Of a DNA stretch of 64,000 nt, positions 61,882 through 64,000 are shown in pieces; positions within the stretch are counted from its first letter, which is position 1, and every line of letters begins with the position of its first letter. The translations under genes were made by a program, and so were the position numbers. A model generated the notes under the pieces. That model saw only the letters and a list, made by a program, of their open reading frames with translations. It searched no databases and was not told where the DNA came from. The stretch is taken from assembly GCF_024652905.1 (NCBI RefSeq), contig NZ_CP102428.1, positions 3,394,001 to 3,458,000 on the forward strand, written 5' to 3'. Source of the stretch: Pseudomonas oryzihabitans (GTDB lineage Bacteria > Pseudomonadota > Gammaproteobacteria > Pseudomonadales > Pseudomonadaceae).

Positions 61882-63843
61882 ATGAAGGGGGTCTTCGACC
61901 TCTCTTCCGGTACTCCCATGTCTGTTTCCAAAGCCTCCTGGCTGAGCAATCTCGGCATTTCCAAGAAGCTGGCCCTGGGCTTCGGCGCCCTGCTGGTCAT
62001 GGTGACGGTGGTAGCCCTGTTCGGCTATCTCACCGCCAACACCCTGCTCGATCGCATCACCAAGACGCGCTACAGCGGTGAGCTCAAGGCCCACATTCTC
62101 GACGTCAGGATCGACGAGAAGAACTACCTGCTCGATCCCAGTGCCGCCAGCGTCGCCCGGCAGCAAACCGATCTGGCCGTGGTCGCGGAAGATGTCGCCA
62201 AGGGCCTGAGCTTGCTGAGCAACCCGGCCAACGTCGCCATCCTGCACAGCATTCAGCAGGAGATGAAGACCTACCAGGAGCGCTTCACCGCCCTGCAGCA
62301 GTCCAATCAGACCAGCGCCGAGGCCCAGAAGGAGCTGACCCGGGTCTCCGATAACGTCACCGAGACCTTCGACCAGTTGTTCGACCTGGTCTTCGCGCCG
62401 GGTGGCAGCTACAGCACCGCCGACCTCAAGGCCGTGGCCGAGATGAAGGCGCAGATGGTCGGTGTACGCCTGGCCATCCGTCGCTTCCTCGGCACCCCCG
62501 ACGACAGCAAGTCCCAGGCGACGCTCAAGGTCATCGACGGCTTGCTCCAGACCCTGGCCAGCGCCCAGAAGCAGATCGACGGCGACACCGCCGCCCGCCT
62601 CTACAGCGCCACCCAGGACGTGACCCGCTATCGCGCCTTCTTCGAATCCATCGTCGCGCAGAATCGCCAGGCCCAGGCCACGGTCGCCAGCCTGCAGGAG
62701 CAGGGCAACAAGCTGGTGCAGTTGCTGGATCAACTGGGCGAGGGCCAGCTCAAGTCCGCCGCCGCCGAACGCCAGGCCGCCCTGTTCAAGCTGTTGCTGA
62801 CCAGCCTGATCGCCCTGCTCATCGGCATCGCCGCCGCCTGGCTGATCGCCCGCCAGATCACCCAGCCGCTGGCGACCGCCATGGCCATGCTAAAGCGCGT
62901 CGCCGCCGGCGACCTGACCCCGAGCGACGCGGTGACCCGCCGTGACGAACTGGGCGAATTGCAACGCACCACCCAGGCCATGGCCGCTGACCTGCGTCAG
63001 CTCGTCAGTGGCATCGCCAGCGGCGTGGGGCAACTCAGCAGCGCGGCCGACGAACTCTCGGCCTTTGGCGTCCAGACCAGCCGTGGCGCCACCCAGCAGC
63101 GTGACGAGATGCACCAGGTGGCCACCGCCATGAACGAGATGGCGGCCACGGTGCACAACGTGGCGCAAAACACCGCCAACGCCTCCAGCGCCGCGCAGAA
63201 CGCCGACAACATGGCGCGCGAAGGCAGCCGTACGGTCAAGCGCGCGGCCCAGGAAATCACCCTGGCCGCCGAAGAGGTGCAGGGCCTGGGCGCTGCCATG
63301 GAGCGCCTGGACGCCGCCAGCGGTCGCATCGGCAGCGTCATCGACGTGATCAAGGCGATCGCCGAGCAGACCAACCTGCTGGCGCTCAACGCCGCCATCG
63401 AAGCCGCCCGCGCCGGCGAACAGGGCCGCGGCTTCGCCGTGGTGGCCGACGAGGTCAGGTCCCTGGCGCAGCGGACCCAGGAATCCACCCAGGAAATCGG
63501 CGAACTCATCGCCACCCTGCAACAGGGCACCACCGAGGCCAGTGCGCGCATGCAGGCCAGTCGTGACCGTACCCTGGGCACCGTGACCCTGGCCCAGGAC
63601 GCCGAGCGCGCCCTGGACGTCATCTACCAGACGGTGGCGGAAATCCAGAGCCTCAACCAGCAGATCGCCACCGCCGTGGAAGAGCAGAGCCTGGTAGCCG
63701 AGGAGATCAACGGCAACGTGGTCAAGGTCAGCGGCCTGGCCGAGGAGTCCGCCACTGCCAACGCCCATGCCGCGGCTTCGGTCAACGAACTGGCCCGCCT
63801 GGGCGGCGATCTGCAGCAGATGGTCGCGCGCTTCCGCGTCTGA
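61882..63843 (+). CDS. methyl-accepting chemotaxis protein, McpS-like (HBM-type sensor)
   Basis: 653 residues; ATG 61882 has a modest GGGAC site, ATG 61918 ([20 protein letters not shown]) is an alternative that looks more like relatives. First membrane helix about 32-50, an all-helical periplasmic domain near 240 residues (helical bimodular size), second helix about 300-320, HAMP, signalling hairpin with tip [23 protein letters not shown] receptors sense TCA-cycle acids in P. putida (McpS). Ligand here unknown. Confidence 0.9.
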   Translation: MKGVFDLSSGTPMSVSKASWLSNLGISKKLALGFGALLVMVTVVALFGYLTANTLLDRITKTRYSGELKAHILDVRIDEKNYLLDPSAASVARQQTDLAVVAEDVAKGLSLLSNPANVAILHSIQQEMKTYQERFTALQQSNQTSAEAQKELTRVSDNVTETFDQLFDLVFAPGGSYSTADLKAVAEMKAQMVGVRLAIRRFLGTPDDSKSQATLKVIDGLLQTLASAQKQIDGDTAARLYSATQDVTRYRAFFESIVAQNRQAQATVASLQEQGNKLVQLLDQLGEGQLKSAAAERQAALFKLLLTSLIALLIGIAAAWLIARQITQPLATAMAMLKRVAAGDLTPSDAVTRRDELGELQRTTQAMAADLRQLVSGIASGVGQLSSAADELSAFGVQTSRGATQQRDEMHQVATAMNEMAATVHNVAQNTANASSAAQNADNMAREGSRTVKRAAQEITLAAEEVQGLGAAMERLDAASGRIGSVIDVIKAIAEQTNLLALNAAIEAARAGEQGRGFAVVADEVRSLAQRTQESTQEIGELIATLQQGTTEASARMQASRDRTLGTVTLAQDAERALDVIYQTVAEIQSLNQQIATAVEEQSLVAEEINGNVVKVSGLAEESATANAHAAASVNELARLGGDLQQMVARFRV

Positions 63844-63852
63844 CCCGGCCCC

Positions 63853-63876
63853 GACGACGCCAGCGCTGGCGTCGTC
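63853..63876. terminator. palindromic hairpin between convergent genes
   Basis: GACGACGCCAGC/GCTGGCGTCGTC, a perfect 12+12 palindrome between the chemoreceptor stop and the next convergent gene. No T run. Confidence 0.6.
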
Positions 63877-63880
63877 CGAC

Positions 63881-64000
63881 TCAGGCCTTGGGCGTCAGCA
63901 GCTGTCCCTGGATACCGTCGCCGATCACCAGGAAGTGACCACCGGCGACGTGATGCAGGGTGCGCAGGCTGTCCTGACCGCGGAAATCCCAGCGCCCCTC
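63881..64000 (-). CDS. C-terminal fragment of an unidentified protein
   Basis: The last 39 codons of a leftward gene that enters from the right edge; the end reads HHVAGGHFLVIGDGIQGQ then LLTPKA and stop. Too little is visible to name a family. Confidence 0.6.
   Translation of the reverse strand, partial: EGRWDFRGQDSLRTLHHVAGGHFLVIGDGIQGQLLTPKA

Overview
The window looks like the chromosome of a high-GC gammaproteobacterium of the genus Pseudomonas. The gene order sutA - yjbQ - amtB - glnK - ubiK - comM/yifB matches the P. aeruginosa PA5285-PA5290 block as I remember it. PchP, an AmrZ-type regulator and REP-like intergenic repeats point the same way. A complete xylAFGH/xylR locus fits the P. 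oryzihabitans/psychrotolerans group, but that species guess is inference.

Positions 1 to about 11,730 are the right-hand part of an integrated, P4-like phage satellite. The integrase end lies outside the window to the left. Visible parts are the end of an HTH gene, a structured leader RNA with the repeat/anti-repeat layout of P4-type RNA immunity, a run of small overlapping genes, a TOPRIM primase, a DUF927 helicase, a cluster of TGGGGAC repeats that could be the replication origin, and two tandem copies of a lambda gpI-like tail assembly gene with no other structural genes. A cargo zone follows (7.1-11.5 kb) with mixed orientation: a stand-alone HsdR-N nuclease, a DUF6998-like nuclease-fold protein, a small exported Cys-rich protein, a coiled-coil membrane protein and a lipoprotein. 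The right end is probably near 11.57-11.73 kb.

Positions 11.9-14.4 kb hold small proteins (His-rich metal binder, cupin, tiny membrane proteins, exported Tyr/Pro-rich protein). Positions 14.0-19.2 kb are the conserved sutA-yjbQ-amtB-glnK / ubiK-comM region, with a likely sigma54/NtrC control region upstream of glnK and a perfect LexA box in front of a small coiled-coil gene. Positions 19.3-37.4 kb are ordinary core and accessory genes: two chemoreceptors, a MATE pump, a response regulator convergent with a hybrid kinase, a DUF1275 protein, AzlCD with an AraC regulator, two acetyltransferases, a ParA-like ATPase and an antiporter.

Positions 37.4-44.4 kb carry a composite REP array and the xylose locus (xylA-F-G-H divergent from xylR, no xylB visible). 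Positions 44.4-47.7 kb form a stress block: Dps, a three-gene yqjCDE-like membrane cluster and a 50-residue hydrophilic protein. Positions 47.7-58.2 kb hold an aldo/keto reductase with a divergent LysR gene, an OPT transporter, a CitA-like citrate symporter, pchP, a GcvR-like ACT protein, an orphan AAA ATPase preceded by four perfect 10-bp repeats, a UPF0158 protein and a sugar-porter MFS gene with a LacI-type palindrome upstream. Positions 58.2-64 kb hold a LysR gene, a compact AlaX-like editing / 2OG-Fe(II) dioxygenase / LysE exporter cluster, an AmrZ-like regulator and a McpS-like chemoreceptor.

All calls rest on reading the sequence and on memory of protein families. No searches were run.
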